Assembly: GCA_023333565.1 (NCBI GenBank)
Contig: JAJKFH010003627.1
Coordinates: 9,033,501-9,097,500 of the forward strand
DNA: 64,000 nt
Direction: 5' to 3'
Source of the DNA: Puffinus mauretanicus
Taxonomy: Eukaryota > Chordata > Aves > Procellariiformes > Procellariidae
Part shown: positions 28,050-39,860 of the stretch, one piece after another
Layout of the letters: each line of letters starts with the position of its first letter
Position numbering within the stretch: position 1 is the stretch's first letter
Translations under genes and position numbers: made by a program
Notes under the pieces: generated by a model
What the model was told of the DNA's origin: nothing
Databases searched by the model: none
Seen by the model: the letters and a program-made list of their open reading frames with translations, nothing else

Positions 28050-31000
28050 CAAAAGTTTAGAAATATTCAAACTACATCTGAAGCATCCTTAAATATGAGG
28101 TAAATTTAGAAAATTCAACCAGAATTAACACATTTTTTTACTAGAATTCAATTTGCAGTCTTTACATTGTATTAACTCAGGCTTCTGCTTCTAATGAAGT
28201 ACTGGACCCAAACACAAAAGCTCTGAACTCAAATATATAGAAATTAATGTTATAATGAATCATATTTTAAAATAATAAAAGCCTTTCCAATGTTCAGATA
28301 AGGCACTGCCAAACAGAGATTATGACAACAGTGCTAACAGAAAAAAGCAGCACTACTAACTTCCTAGCAGTATAATGGAGAACTGACTATGCTCTATTTG
28401 GAACCTGATAGAATTGAGTAGGGCAAGTCTCAAAAGGCAGAAAAGTCTTAGCAATAAATTCACATAATTAGATTTCTAATTATACCTAGAGCATTAGTGA
28501 TTGCTATGGTTAAAACTGCTTGAACTGTTCCATTATTCCCCTCTTTTCAAAAGCTCAGTTTTTCATCCTTTGAGCAGAAATTCTAGAAGCTTAGCCTCTG
28601 CCTGAACATAATTTAAGAAAAAAAAATTAAATAGAAGAAAAGAGAGTTCTGTGTTTGAGTATGGAGAGCAAAATTAAACTTTTCCATTATAAAAAAAAAA
28701 TACTACCTTTAAAAAGAAAAAGGCGGTTGCGGTATTAATGCAGCTGGAAAGCAAGAAGTACAGCGCCTTTGATGTGGTGAATCTGAAGGTTGAAAAACCT
28801 CAAACCAGCATTCACAACTGTTCAGGTTGTACACTTAGTTCTTAAGGCACTTCCACAGATGCATCTTAGGCAGCTTCTAGCAGCAACTTACACTAGCCAC
28901 ATCATACCCTAATTACAGTACCTACATCAAGCCACCAGCACTGCCCATGCAGACCATCACCAGTTGTGTTATTATCAATACAGTACTTGAAATACTGCTG
29001 TGTTTTTACAAATATCAGCAGATGATCTCTGCCCCAAGCAAGCAACTTCAGCATATTACTGCTCTCCTGAACTACGCAGATGTAGAATGCGTAACTACAG
29101 GAGAGCGAGCCTCATTTGGCCAACTGGACACAAGATCAAGAACCTTCAGACCTTTATTCTATTCATAGCTCTGCCCTTGAGCTGCTGTGTGACACACAAT
29201 AATTTCACTTTCCTGTGCCTCAGCTTCCTCTGCCTTCCTGAGTCAAGTCTATTTAAAAGTTATCACCCTTCATCCTAAGAAATGTGTCTCGGTACATTTT
29301 TTTGATTAGGGTCTCTAGACACAATCACAGCTGAAAAGCAATACTTACATAGTATTAAAGCTGTTCTGAGATTGATTAATTTCTGACAAAGATAAAAAGA
29401 TGCAATTGCCCTTATAAATTATTAACCTTTTTTGTTATTGTTAACATTTAGAGTAAGCCTTCATATGTACGAAACCATCACCTACTTACCTGTTGGGAAA
29501 AATCAACTTTTATTGATTTCTGTGCCATCTCATTTTCACTACCTCTTTTAAAGCATACATGCATCTGTGCATAATATTTTGAACAAAGATACTCCTCAGA
29601 ACATGCACACTCACTGTAGCTAGAAGAGATACCGGTTAAACTTTTCCGTAGTTACACTGTGTTAACTCTTTTTGTTCCAGGAGCTATTAAGGGGCATACT
29701 TACTGCACTGTTGCAGCTCAGATGAACCTCATGTTTAATGAGTGCCCCTAACACTGAAATCCACAGGATAATAGCTGCAAAAAAATGACATGCTGTAACA
29801 GGGACTGAGTTAAAGTAGGAGGGATCCTACCATCATCTGAAAAAAATTAAAGACAAGCAACATACATGTTTATAAGCTCTTAAAAGTGGAAATAGCTAAT
29901 TTTAACACATTCTGATTTTTCTTTTTTTGAAACAGAGCAAGAAGTGCTAAATTCTGACTGTCAGAGATGTATATATCTTGGATTGTCTAGGCATTTGGTT
30001 ATTCCAAATACCAAGAACTGGTTAAGAAATATCCTGTAGTTTCTGTATCTGACTAGAATTTTGACACTATCCTCACATGCTATTACTTCCTCAAGAAAGC
30101 AACGCATACAAGAGCAATATAATCATGTGGTGCCATGAAGGAGTAACCACTTGAAATCAGCTATCTCAGGTTCAAACATCTACTCAGGATATGCACACAC
30201 AGTACAAATTACTTTTTGCTTGATGCCTGGGTGCACAATTACATTCCTTCTGAGGTGCAAAAGAGATACATAATTCATATGGAGCTATACCTCATGACCC
30301 AATTGTACTTGTCCTTGCAAGTCATACCCAGGCCTGGCTGTTTTACTGTCTCAGCCTGACACTGTGATGTAAACCCTGACTGCAATGAGAAAAAATGAGA
30401 TGTTATAGTGACAAGAGCACCAAAAAGGTTGGCAGAAGATAACAATCTAGGAAAAATCTCCTCTGCAAAACACCCCTAAGTGTGACAGACACAGTCAGAA
30501 TCAGTACTAAGGCCACGGTCAGAAGATGCAGCAGCAACAGATGTCCAACTCAAGACAAATCACATATTACCTCCTTTGTGCCTTATTGCCCCAACAATGT
30601 CAGCAGAACTGATGTGAAGCAGAATTGAAATGGGCATGAAAGGTGCCCAAAGCCAGCCTGCCTGTGTTAAAGCCGATGGAGAAAGTCCATGTGATCTATC
30701 AAACGAGCGATAGGGTGGAGCTTCCATTAAGGCTGGCAATACCTTAAGGCACAATAGCCATTGCTGCAATGGCTACAGGTCAGAGGTGCACGCTTTGTGC
30801 ACCAAGGGGACGTACAGTGACAAGATGGAGGGAAGGCAAAGAATCACTCACTAATGCGGATGAGACAGTCCTCACAGGGAGGTATTGTTTCCAGCTGAAC
30901 TCATTGCTAAGGGGTTCACAGTTAGCTGAGATGAATAAGTCCTTTCACCTCTGAAAGCACTCAGCTGCAGAGCAATTGCTAAGAGAGGTAAAGTGCTTTC

Positions 31001-33698
31001 ACTGCATTGTACCTTCCAGAACATGGAAAGCTGCTGACTTTGACCTCTGAAAAACTGTATCGGAGGACGCAGCTTCGGCTGCATGTAAGACACTAAGTGC
31101 TGCCCCTTACAAACACTATCCCAATCCGCCTATCAAAAGTCACAGGAACATACCGTTCCCAAACTTGGAGGGGACGGGGAGAAAATGCACAAGAGTTGAG
31201 CAAGTGAAGCAAGTGAAACACTAAGTCAGGTTAAGGTCAACTAAGTGAAACAAATAAAATCACACTCTGTTTTAAACTGGGCAAGTTCCTCAATTGCACC
31301 CATCAGCTAGCCACACAAATGGAGAGAGGGGGAAATATAAAGGCTTGAACAGGGATTCAAACAGCAACAATTCTGCTGTTGTTAAGAAAGCAACAGCACC
31401 TCACTATTTTAGGATGCAAAACTAAGGCCCAGCTATGTGTAGGGGGATGGAGAAGTATTCTTGCACCTTGCTTTTCTATCTTGCTAAAAAGTCAACATTA
31501 GCTCAGAACTAAAACAGTAACCCAGGGCTGAAAAAGCTAAAATGAAGATAGAATAAAAATGAGTACAAGTACAGCATTACAGCCACCCCTCGATCCACAA
31601 AGTGCTTAGGGTGCTATGCTCTTAATGCCCTTCACTAAGCCTGCCCCTATAGGTTCCTAAAGCCTGAAGAGTGTTCAGGGAGTTTTCCTCCTCTGGAGAA
31701 ATCCCAAGGACGAGGCAACATTATACTTGCTCCTTCCCTCAATAGCTCTGTCATGCATCACTTCTCGTTGCCCCAGCAGAGTTTTGTCCTGCACTGTTAA
31801 CATTACAGCAGCACTAGAAATTCCTGGAGAGACAGCAGGGTCCCTAGAACAGCAAGGTTGTAATATGCAGTAACAGGTCAGAAAAAGATGAAGCACTTTC
31901 ATTCCCCTGTTTCTTTGGCCTACCTTGTGAAGCGCTGCCTTCTAAAAGACAGAGAGGCACACATGATTTTTTTTTATTCTGTTTTTAACTGTTTCATAGA
32001 CCTTAGAAGTTCTGATTCATATTTGCTGACTATACTGTCTCTTTTGTCCTGGTGGCAGACAGGCAGCTGCCTGCGGTGGGAAGGGCAGGCAGTTCTGTGC
32101 GGTTGCATCAAACAGACAGAGCAAGAGGAATCAGGAACGTACACATCTGTCTCTAGCCAAGCGAAAAGTACGCGGCACAATTATAGCTGTGAAAGATACT
32201 ACCACAACTGAATGTCCTGAGTTGCAGGAGTTTAAGTTTAGCTATGCTCCTTATTCTGGCACGTTAACAGGGACCATAAAGTAACTTGAACAGCGGTAAC
32301 AATTTCTGGGCACTAAATCCACTTTTCTGTGTTCTGCACAGATAAGAATCATCCACCATAGTTAGTACACTACAGTTTTCAGTTTCAAGCCAAACACAAG
32401 TGGAATATTTCAGCCCAATAGAAGAATTCTTAGAAAAGTTAAGCTACTTTACCAGACAACTGTTGTTTTAACTCCTATTTTTACATCTTTGTTTCTAATA
32501 TTCACTGCTGCCTTAATAACATTACTTCCTATTTGGAACAGTTATTTCAGAAAGTATCATTGAGATCCTCAAATCCCTAAAGCATCTGAAAAGTAGCAAA
32601 GAAATTCCTTGAATCTGTAGTCGGATCCTTGTTATGAGAACTTTCTAAAAAATTGTTCTCAATTTTTGTGCAATAAGTACAGCAGTAACACAGACTACGG
32701 AACAGCTGAGTTCATGAAACAAACCTTGAAGTTATTAGTAACTCAAACATCAGTGAATTCACAATAATTGGTCTCAATGCTGTTTCCAGTCTCTTCCTGC
32801 AAAGCAAAAAAGCAACTGTTTCAGGAAACTTACACTGCTGCATAATACTGTCCAAAACACTTTTTTAAAAAAGCTAATGCCCACAAGGTTAAAGTCTCTC
32901 GGGCTTTTCAGCCTGGGGAGTAGCAGCAACAGCAATAAAGTCTACCATAAAGAACACATAGACACCCCCATGCCTAAAGCTAAGGCCACAGATAGATACA
33001 GAGCAACTGAAATTATTACCATCACCATTTGCTTGCCACCCTCACAACAGGGGCATGAGTGCCTTGTAATTCTACAGTAAAAAAGGATACGCTCCCTCAT
33101 CCACCTAACCATAAATTCAGCCAGCTCAAACCACGTTCATCAGAGATTTATGCTCCCAATGCCAAGTTGAGCTGGCCCGGAGATGTTTTTTTTTAATAGG
33201 AGCACTCCTGCATTTCCTTCTTCTGGCAAAGGCAAGTAGAACCGCAAGTCCCACAGATGAGGGTCTGAACACAAAACTGCTACGTGCCTCTCTCCACAAA
33301 GGGGACAAGTTTGTCTCTGTGGCCTAGCTGCTCACACACCGACTGAATGTCTTTTCATTTTTTTTTCATTAAACAACAGAACGGAAAGAAGTCAGATGTC
33401 AGTGTATGCAAGATCCGCTCCCTTAACGTAGAACAAATTACACCCCCAGTAACTCAGGATACAACAGTTGTGCCCACACTACATACCACCACACATATCG
33501 TGAAGCTTTAGACACATGAGAAAGAGCATGCACGTTCCAAACCCTTGTAAAAAGATCCATTTCTTCAGTACATTTTTAGTCCCTAATACAAGAATTGACA
33601 AAAATACTATTTCACTTTGAAAGAGTGAAATCAGTATTTATATTAAAGATAAAGGTTTGATTGCTTTTGATTAATTTAGCCTTTTTGCTGCGAGACTG

Positions 33699-33787
33699 GT
33701 TTCCATGGAAATGCAAGCAGACTGAAAACCTGCAACCAGAAGTGAGTCAGTTTTGCCTGCTTATGTCTCCTCAGTTCCCATGGAAAC
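33699..33787. promoter_or_regulatory. possible intronic enhancer: two RFX-type palindromes and an AP-1 site
   Basis: Within 89 bp of intron there are two near-palindromes of RFX X-box type, GTTTCCATGGAAAT at 33,699-33,712 and GTTCCCATGGAAAC at 33,774-33,787. Between them is a perfect AP-1 consensus TGAGTCA at 33,743-33,749. The motifs are seen directly; binding and enhancer activity are inference. Confidence 0.4.
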
Positions 33788-33796
33788 AGACATTTT

Positions 33797-33818
33797 AAAA
33801 AAAAAAAAAAAAAAAAAA
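33797..33818. repeat. poly-A run (22 nt)
   Basis: Twenty-two A residues on the plus strand, ten bases after the second RFX-type palindrome. No retrogene is attached. It is a simple homopolymer. Confidence 0.95.
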
Positions 33819-36800
33819 GAATAAAAAGGATAAGGGTCCTGAAATACCTTCAGGAAATCTATTCCCAGAGCTTTATCTCTTTGGCTGCCTTTCCAGAATT
33901 AGAGTTGAAAATAACACGGAGCAACAGATGACAGAGTAGTGAATTGATTTCTTTATGGAGACATCAACAGAACATACCTGGAGATGTTTCAAAAGCCACA
34001 TTCAAACTGACAAGCTCAAAATCTATAACTACAAGTTGTATTAACTTATGTTTTGGCAAAAATACCTGAAGTAGAGTATATATTTCTTTAAATTAATTCA
34101 ATGCTAATGTAGATAGAAATACAATAGAGAACAGGAAAATAGCATCACACTGTCCTTGTCCCAAGTATATTTCAATACTTTGAGAGGCAAAAAAAAGAAA
34201 AAAAAGCTGCCTTGGGGGAATGAGTCCAATATTTGCACAGCCAGGATATTTTTTAATGGAATCTTTCCTTCCTTACAACACACGCATTTTTAAGTTGCAA
34301 AATCAGCTATACACATACCGGGTTAAGTAACAAACATCAGTATTAAATTTTAACATGACTATATTCTGTCCTTCAGTTATGGGTAAAAATGCATCCCTCC
34401 AAGCTGATAAAGCAAATCTAAGAGGCACTGTCAGCAAGACTCCATCTCCCATCATACTTTTCAAAGATAATGGGGCACCTTCTCCTGTGCTGTTGTCTTC
34501 ACACTCATACAGATAACATCTTCCTTCCTCCTCAGAGCCAAATGCACCAGGGAAGGTGGAAGGGATAGCACAGGGAGTTGTTAGGAAAGAGGCTGCAGTG
34601 CATGTGTCAGACCTTAAAAACCTGCTCCTATCGCTACCATTACTACGCAAAAATTCCCTGACAACTCAGTGTCCAGAAACACAATGAACAGAGTTATGAT
34701 TATCTGCTGCTGCAAGGTCCTTCTAGAACGTACAGGACAGCTAAACCTGATACCAAACTTCTTATTTCCTTGTTTGTCTCCCACATCACATTATCAGTTC
34801 TACGTGCTTAGCACACCTCCGTGCAACTCAACACTCTTAATCAGAGGGCTGCGGAATCTGTCACTATTGCCTGTCTGGGAAGAACGTGCAAGGACAGTGT
34901 ACATCTCTTACCACTTTTGTCAGAGACTGAAGCTGCATTACAGAAATCAGGAAAGAAAAAAGAAGAAGGAAAGCTTACCTCTGTCCTAAACACTGCCCAT
35001 ACACTCCCAGCTATCACCAGAACTCAAAGGCCCTCTTCTGCACTCACATAATGTTACACACCACTTTTTTGCACTCTGCTGCTGCTCCGAGAACTAACAA
35101 TATATGCCACCGACATGAAACAAGGCTCAGGGAAGAGCAGCCAGCCATGATACTCACTAAAATGATGAGAGAGGGGTAGCAGTCACTGGAGGTTTGTCTT
35201 GAATGGAAGAAGCAGCTGAACTTAATTCAACCTTAATTAGTTCACATTAGCTGAATTCAATCTATTCTTGTTACAGGAAAGATAAGCCTTAGAGAATTAA
35301 TTCTTTCCTATTCTCCGTTGTATTTTGGCAAGGTGTAGAGTCACACAGTAAGGGGAACAATCTCTCAGAACTCGCTACGGCATCACTCAAGGAGGACAGA
35401 TTTAAAGTTAAATGGAGATGGTAAGAGAAACATTGACGTGTATCTTTCAGTCTATCCAGAAGTTTAGTCTCCTTTAAACAAATTAATTTAACTATTCATT
35501 TACTTTAGCAGCTAAATATACAAACATCGAAGTCTCAGTGTGACTAGACTCTTTACAGAGTTCCCATTCAAATTCATCCATAACAACAACACACACACGC
35601 ATTTTCTAAAACATTAAGTGAACAAACCACACAAGCAGCAAGTAAGCAGATCAAGTATTTTTCACCATACTCTATGGCAAATTTGTTTGTGTCTGATATT
35701 AAATACAGGTGTCAAGTTTACTAAAACCAGTCTCTGAAGAGATTGCAAGGGTGTCGGATGTCAGGATTAGCTTAGTTTCATGCCTCCTCTAGCACAAAGA
35801 ACAGAACAGAGAAAAGATGAATGCAACTACTGAAGCTAGGGAGTCACTATTACACAGAATAAAGACACTGGTCACAAAAAAAGAGAAAATAATTTAATAA
35901 GAAGATAACTTACACATAAAATCAATAATCTTAGATGATTAAGCACCCCAAAATTAAGAAATCTAACTTAGTTTTGCCTTTGGGGACATCAGCATTATCG
36001 TATCAATCTTAAGGAAATTTACAAGGTCATACACTGAATTGTAATTCAGGAAATAAAACCACAAACAGCTATCAAGCACCACCTGTCTTGTGCACTGAAC
36101 TAAGCAAGGCTCCCCTTCAGAAAATAGAAAGTATAATGGCACCATTATACATTGTATCATATTACACATGCTCAAGGAAGCCTAATCATGGTTAAATGAG
36201 CAACTTCAATTCTGTCATTTGTTAACTTCCAAGCGCTTATTTATAGAAGCTTAACATTAACTCTTCATATCAAGTTTCCCAATACGGGCTTTTAAATTTG
36301 TATTTTAAATCTGCATAAGTTCCTCATGTGTAAAATTACATGACAAATAAAACATTTTTTGATACATACAAAACTCTGAAGATCAGCTGAAAACTGGTAC
36401 CACCTCAACTGTTTTCAAAACTAATATTTTGCCCTCTTACACTAGACTGCTGTTTACACTAATATTTCAAGGAGCTTCATCTGATATTTAAAACACAATC
36501 CATAAAGGCATCTAGAAGAAAAGGAACAATGGTACAGCCTGTATCAATTGTGACAACTGATAAATATCAATAAGCTAAATCTTCAAATGCATCATTGCTT
36601 TGTACATGTTGAAGAAGCTTAATGCAAGCAGTGCAACTTCCCAGAATAAATGAAGAACACATTTTACACACGAGATTAGAAAAAAGGAGACACGCACCTA
36701 ACAAAAAGTCTGTGACATCACCTCTCGGTGCTCCTGTCAGAACATCCTGGCTACCCGAAAGCAGCCAGTACACTCAACAGAAAGTACTCTAACTAGGCTG

Positions 36801-38515
36801 CAACTTAAAGTCATCTTTCATGGGTAAAAGTGTTCCATTTATAGAAATCCACAATGTTTGCATATAGATTTGCAACATTGCATTGCAAGGCACAATTACC
36901 ACAAAACTCCTCAGGGACTGACATGGCGTAAAATAACAAATGGCACACAAAACTAAAGACACAAAATCCAAAGAGGCGAAACCTAAATTTCTAAAAAGAA
37001 ATTTAGAACCCACCCCAGCACCTTGGTATATGGCACATAAACACAAAGCTTCTCCTCCACATTTAACAAAGTTCACATACAAGTTGTGGCCTGAAGGGTT
37101 TTTTTGCGAGCCTTGGGAAGTCCCAACACAATTTCTGGTGGTATGAAGGAAGTAAAGGATGGCAGGTGGTATAATTTCATAACAGATGATCATGTGGTAG
37201 CAGATATGGCAAAACTGTTCTTTTAACTACATTCTGTACTTATTTTCATGCAGGAAGGATTTTCTATAACTCATCGACAAAAGTGCTAGTTTTCAGAAGG
37301 TCATAATCAAGATTTTTGACTCCCTCTCTGAAGCACAAACCTGAAAAAACAATCCCTGCTCAGAAAGACACTATGTATCTCCTTTTCCAAATTCAGTCTT
37401 CCAATACCTGTTCTAGTACAAGACACCTTAGCAGTCCTCCTGTCAAAATCACAGCATCAGTGCAAATGTCATATCCAAGTCATCATCTGCCATCCTGCAA
37501 AACTTCTTAGAGCACGTAACAACAGATATGGAGCATGTAGAGGTAGAAAAATATTAAGTTTAATAAACATTGCAGTAGAAACCTCCAGCAGCATGCACAG
37601 AAACGCAATACAGCGAAGACGGAATTTGACCGATGGCTTTTTGTCGGACAGAAAAACAATCCTTCTGGATCAGTGTTTCTCAGCCGCTGATCCAGGGAGT
37701 AACGGTCGGCTGTGAGACATCTGAAACAGCCTGTGGAACAGCTGCAAAGAAGGCTGGCTTGTGTTTTGGGCGGGAGGGGGAGAGGAGGGAATTGTTTTCT
37801 TTTTTTTATATTTTCAATAAACAATTCTCACATGCAAGCAAGAAAGCAATCAACACAAGCAAAAATAAGAGCAGTAACTGAGCAATCAAACCTCAGCCTA
37901 ATGTATATCTCATTGCAACTAAAACGTCCTATGGCATTAACACACAGTACAATCCTCAGATTGTATTCAATGAGGTCAGATGTCTCTTCGGACTTAAAAA
38001 GGTTGAGAGACATCATTTTAGATGACAGATAGTTGGCAAATAACAACATGGAAGATAAACGGAAGATAAGGATTTCTGAAGGACGAAGTAAGATGACGAG
38101 GTAACCAGCATATACGATTAGAGAAAGAAATCAAAATCCACCAGAGAAAAAAAACTTGTCTTAGATATTTTAAAATGTACAGAAAGATTCAGGGAACAAA
38201 AGCCTCAGCACAAAAACTCTTTATTTTGACAATTAAGAATCATAAACTAACACAGAATATTCTAAGAACTGAAGTCTCTAATACTAGATTTATAGAGCGT
38301 GAACCTGCTTTTGTAACCAGTAATAAGAGTAAAGCCATAAAGAGCATTAGGTAATCACAAATTCAACTCCTTAAGTATACTAAAAGCTCCAGCATTTGAT
38401 TGGGCTTAATCACATCCCTCTAATACTACTAAACCGGAACCACCTCAGTATTATTGCAACTATTGAACAGACATCTTAGGGAGCCCAGAAACAGTTACAC
38501 GGTGCTCATACTTAC

Positions 38516-38660
38516 TTGAATCCTCCCATCTGAGAAGGTGCAACTTCCAAGCAGAATAGTACAGAAATCCCAGTACCAGAAAGAGGCAGAGGGCTAGCAG
38601 CAGGTTACGCATAAACACCAACAGTCCCATCTTCACATTAAATCTGCTCTTCTACATGAC
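38516..38660 (-). CDS. ST3GAL3: ST3GAL3 exon 2: start codon, cytoplasmic tail and membrane anchor
   Basis: ST3GAL3 transfers sialic acid from CMP-sialic acid to galactose in alpha-2,3 linkage on N-acetyllactosamine chains, in the Golgi. This exon encodes the N-terminus of that type II membrane protein. The coding part is 38,516-38,630 and gives 38 residues starting MGLLVFMRNLLLALCLFLVL and ending LHLLRWEDS plus one base. It matches mammalian ST3GAL3 almost residue for residue (human has Val where this has Met at position 7). The hydrophobic anchor spans roughly residues 9-28. The acceptor is TTTTTCTTTCTCAG before 38,660 and the donor is GTAAGTAT after 38,516. The ATG at 38,630 has A at -3 and G at +4, a good Kozak context. 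The first 30 nt of the exon are 5' UTR and hold two start-stop upstream ORFs. Confidence 0.97.
38633..38638 (-). promoter_or_regulatory. start-stop upstream ORF (ATG-TGA)
   Basis: On the minus strand ATG is followed at once by TGA, two bases before the ST3GAL3 start codon. Such minimal upstream ORFs are known to stall ribosomes and lower downstream translation. The sequence is seen directly; its effect here is inference. Confidence 0.6.
38652..38657 (-). promoter_or_regulatory. start-stop upstream ORF (ATG-TAG)
   Basis: ATG followed at once by TAG, three bases into exon 2 and 27 nt upstream of the main ATG. C stands three bases before the A and T follows the G, a weak Kozak context. The same TAG would also end the longer upstream frame that begins in predicted exon 1. 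Confidence 0.6.
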
Positions 38661-39489
38661 CTGAGAAAGAAAAACAGGTTGAGGTTGGAGCCACCTTCTC
38701 CTACAGTCATCCTTCCAAAACATGCAATCCCATATCCACAATAACGCACAGATCCAAACCCGTGCTCTCCACAAAGTAAAACACACCAGTTACCCAAACC
38801 GCAACAGTGAAATAAGAACTACCACCCTAAGCAGCTGCCTTTTTTTTGTCACAAGGGTAAACGCTGATCTGGAGAGGCAGAAGGGCACTGCCACGCTATG
38901 ACAGGGCAGCAGCCCAACCCCCTGTTGGCACTTACGCCCCAGCCCACTTAGATCACCAGTCCCAGAACCGCCACAGCCGAGGCCTGGCGAGCACCACACT
39001 CCGCCCAAGCACGGGAAAGCCCAGACGCGCCACAAAACAAACCCACAGCTCCCAGGGCTCCCCGGGGGTGTCCCACGGACAGCGGGGCCCGCAGCAGGCC
39101 GCCAGCGGGCCGGGGGCAGCGCAGGTCCCTGCTGGAGCGCGGCGGGAGCCCCGGGAACGTCGCGGTGAGGAGACGTGCTGCCCTGAAGGCGGGGACGGCG
39201 CCGGGGCAGCGGGGACGGCGCCGGGGCAGCGGGGCCCGCCCGACCCGAGCAGGACGGCAGCTCGCCGCCGGCTGACAGCTGCCAACGGCCGGCTGGAATC
39301 TGAATTTGAACGGGCAACGGCACCGCCACCGCCGGGCTGGCGGCGGGGCGCCGGCCAGGCACCCCGCCGCCTACCCCCGCCTCGCCGGGCTCCGCTCCCC
39401 TCTCCCCGCCCGGCCCCGCTCGCCGAAACGGCGGCGGCCGCTGGGGCCGGCCCTGCCGGATCCCCCCCGTCCCCTCCGCCCCTCCTCAC
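38661..39489 (-). other. ST3GAL3: ST3GAL3 intron 1 (predicted, 0.83 kb)
   Basis: This lies between the predicted non-coding exon 1 and exon 2. The 3' acceptor next to exon 2 is clear. The 5' donor GTGAGG at 39,489 is a prediction. The right half is part of the CpG island, and sequence left of about 38,900 returns to AT-rich composition. Confidence 0.6.
39191..39230. repeat. perfect 20-bp tandem duplication in the CpG island
   Basis: Two identical adjacent copies of GGGGACGGCGCCGGGGCAGC. It falls within the predicted first intron, inside the CpG island. Confidence 0.95.
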
Positions 39490-39600
39490 CCGACCGCCGC
39501 CGGCCCTGGGCGCTCGGCCGCCGGCTGCGGCCCCCGGGCGCGGGGCTGCGGGCGCCGCCATGCCGGGCGCGGCGCAGCGGGACCGGCCGCCGCCGCCGCG
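39490..39600 (-). other. ST3GAL3: ST3GAL3 exon 1, 5' UTR (predicted; 5' end unknown)
   Basis: A good donor TCGG|GTGAGG ends at 39,490 on the minus strand, just downstream of the CCAAT cluster and 0.83 kb from the exon 2 acceptor. Joining the two gives a 5' UTR with a 26-codon upstream frame, starting at the ATG at 39,561 and ending at the TAG in exon 2. The upstream end is my estimate from the usual 60-100 bp distance between a CCAAT box and the start site. Confidence 0.5.
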
Positions 39601-39622
39601 GCGCTGAGGGGCACAGCGGCCG

Positions 39623-39722
39623 CCAATGGGGCGCCGGGGCGGGTCGCCGCGCCGCCAACCCGCCCGCATAGCGGCCGCCGCCGGCCAATGGGGCGGCGCG
39701 GGGGGCCGCGACCGCAGCCAAT
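39623..39722 (-). promoter_or_regulatory. three CCAAT boxes (NF-Y type)
   Basis: CCAAT is present on the plus strand at 39,623-39,627, 39,685-39,689 and 39,718-39,722, so it reads ATTGG in the direction of ST3GAL3. Two copies share the longer string CCAATGGGGCG and an upstream GCGGCCGCC, which suggests a local duplication. NF-Y acts from either orientation, typically 60-100 bp from the start site. Confidence 0.65.
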
Positions 39723-39860
39723 GGCGGGCGGGCGGCAGGGGGTCGCCGCCGGAGGGGGCTGCGGCAGAGCGGCGGCGCGCATGCGCTGAACCCCCTTCCC
39801 CACTCCCCACCCCCCCAATCACTGCACGGCGTTGGTCTCGGCGGTGCGGTGCATCGCCCC

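Larger units (their letters stand above)
784..38515 (-). other. ST3GAL3: ST3GAL3 intron 2 (37.7 kb)
   Basis: This single intron separates the membrane-anchor exon from the 48-nt stem exon. It opens with a very strong donor, GTAAGTAT (38515-38508), and closes with TTACAG at 789-784. It is AT-rich throughout and holds three CR1 fragments, all in antisense orientation to the gene, plus several simple repeats listed separately. I searched for the 45-nt alternative exon known from human isoforms (peptide KYSHSSSPQEKPVA) and did not find a convincing match. Open frames in this interval are short and show no recognisable protein domain. Apart from the listed repeats and the motif cluster near 33.7 kb, I see nothing I can name. 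Confidence 0.9.
39060..39790. promoter_or_regulatory. ST3GAL3: CpG island promoter of ST3GAL3
   Basis: About 0.7 kb of very GC- and CpG-dense DNA, including NotI-type GCGGCCGC sites and many GGGCGG boxes, directly upstream of the first coding exon of ST3GAL3. Three CCAAT motifs lie in its right part. No TATA box is visible, as expected for a housekeeping-type dispersed promoter. CCAAT and GC boxes work in both orientations, so divergent transcription to the right is possible. Confidence 0.85.

Noticed and set aside
29487..29540. Perfect CAG|GTAAGT donor on the minus strand in intron 2, considered as an extra exon
   Set aside because: The upstream sequence has no convincing acceptor and gives no recognisable peptide.
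31675..31902. Minus-strand frame containing SKY, considered as the human alternative ST3GAL3 exon
   Set aside because: Only three residues match, and no acceptor AG stands before the GCAAGTAT.
38458..38515. Read-through of the exon 2 donor giving a short extra coding tail
   Set aside because: The donor is near-perfect and the frame stops after 18 codons with no conserved residues. It is intron.
38790..39822. Long minus-strand frames (190 and 289 codons) through the CpG island
   Set aside because: Composition is Ala/Arg/Gly/Pro-rich in every frame on both strands, as expected when CpG-dense DNA lacks stops. They overlap each other, the promoter and predicted exon 1.
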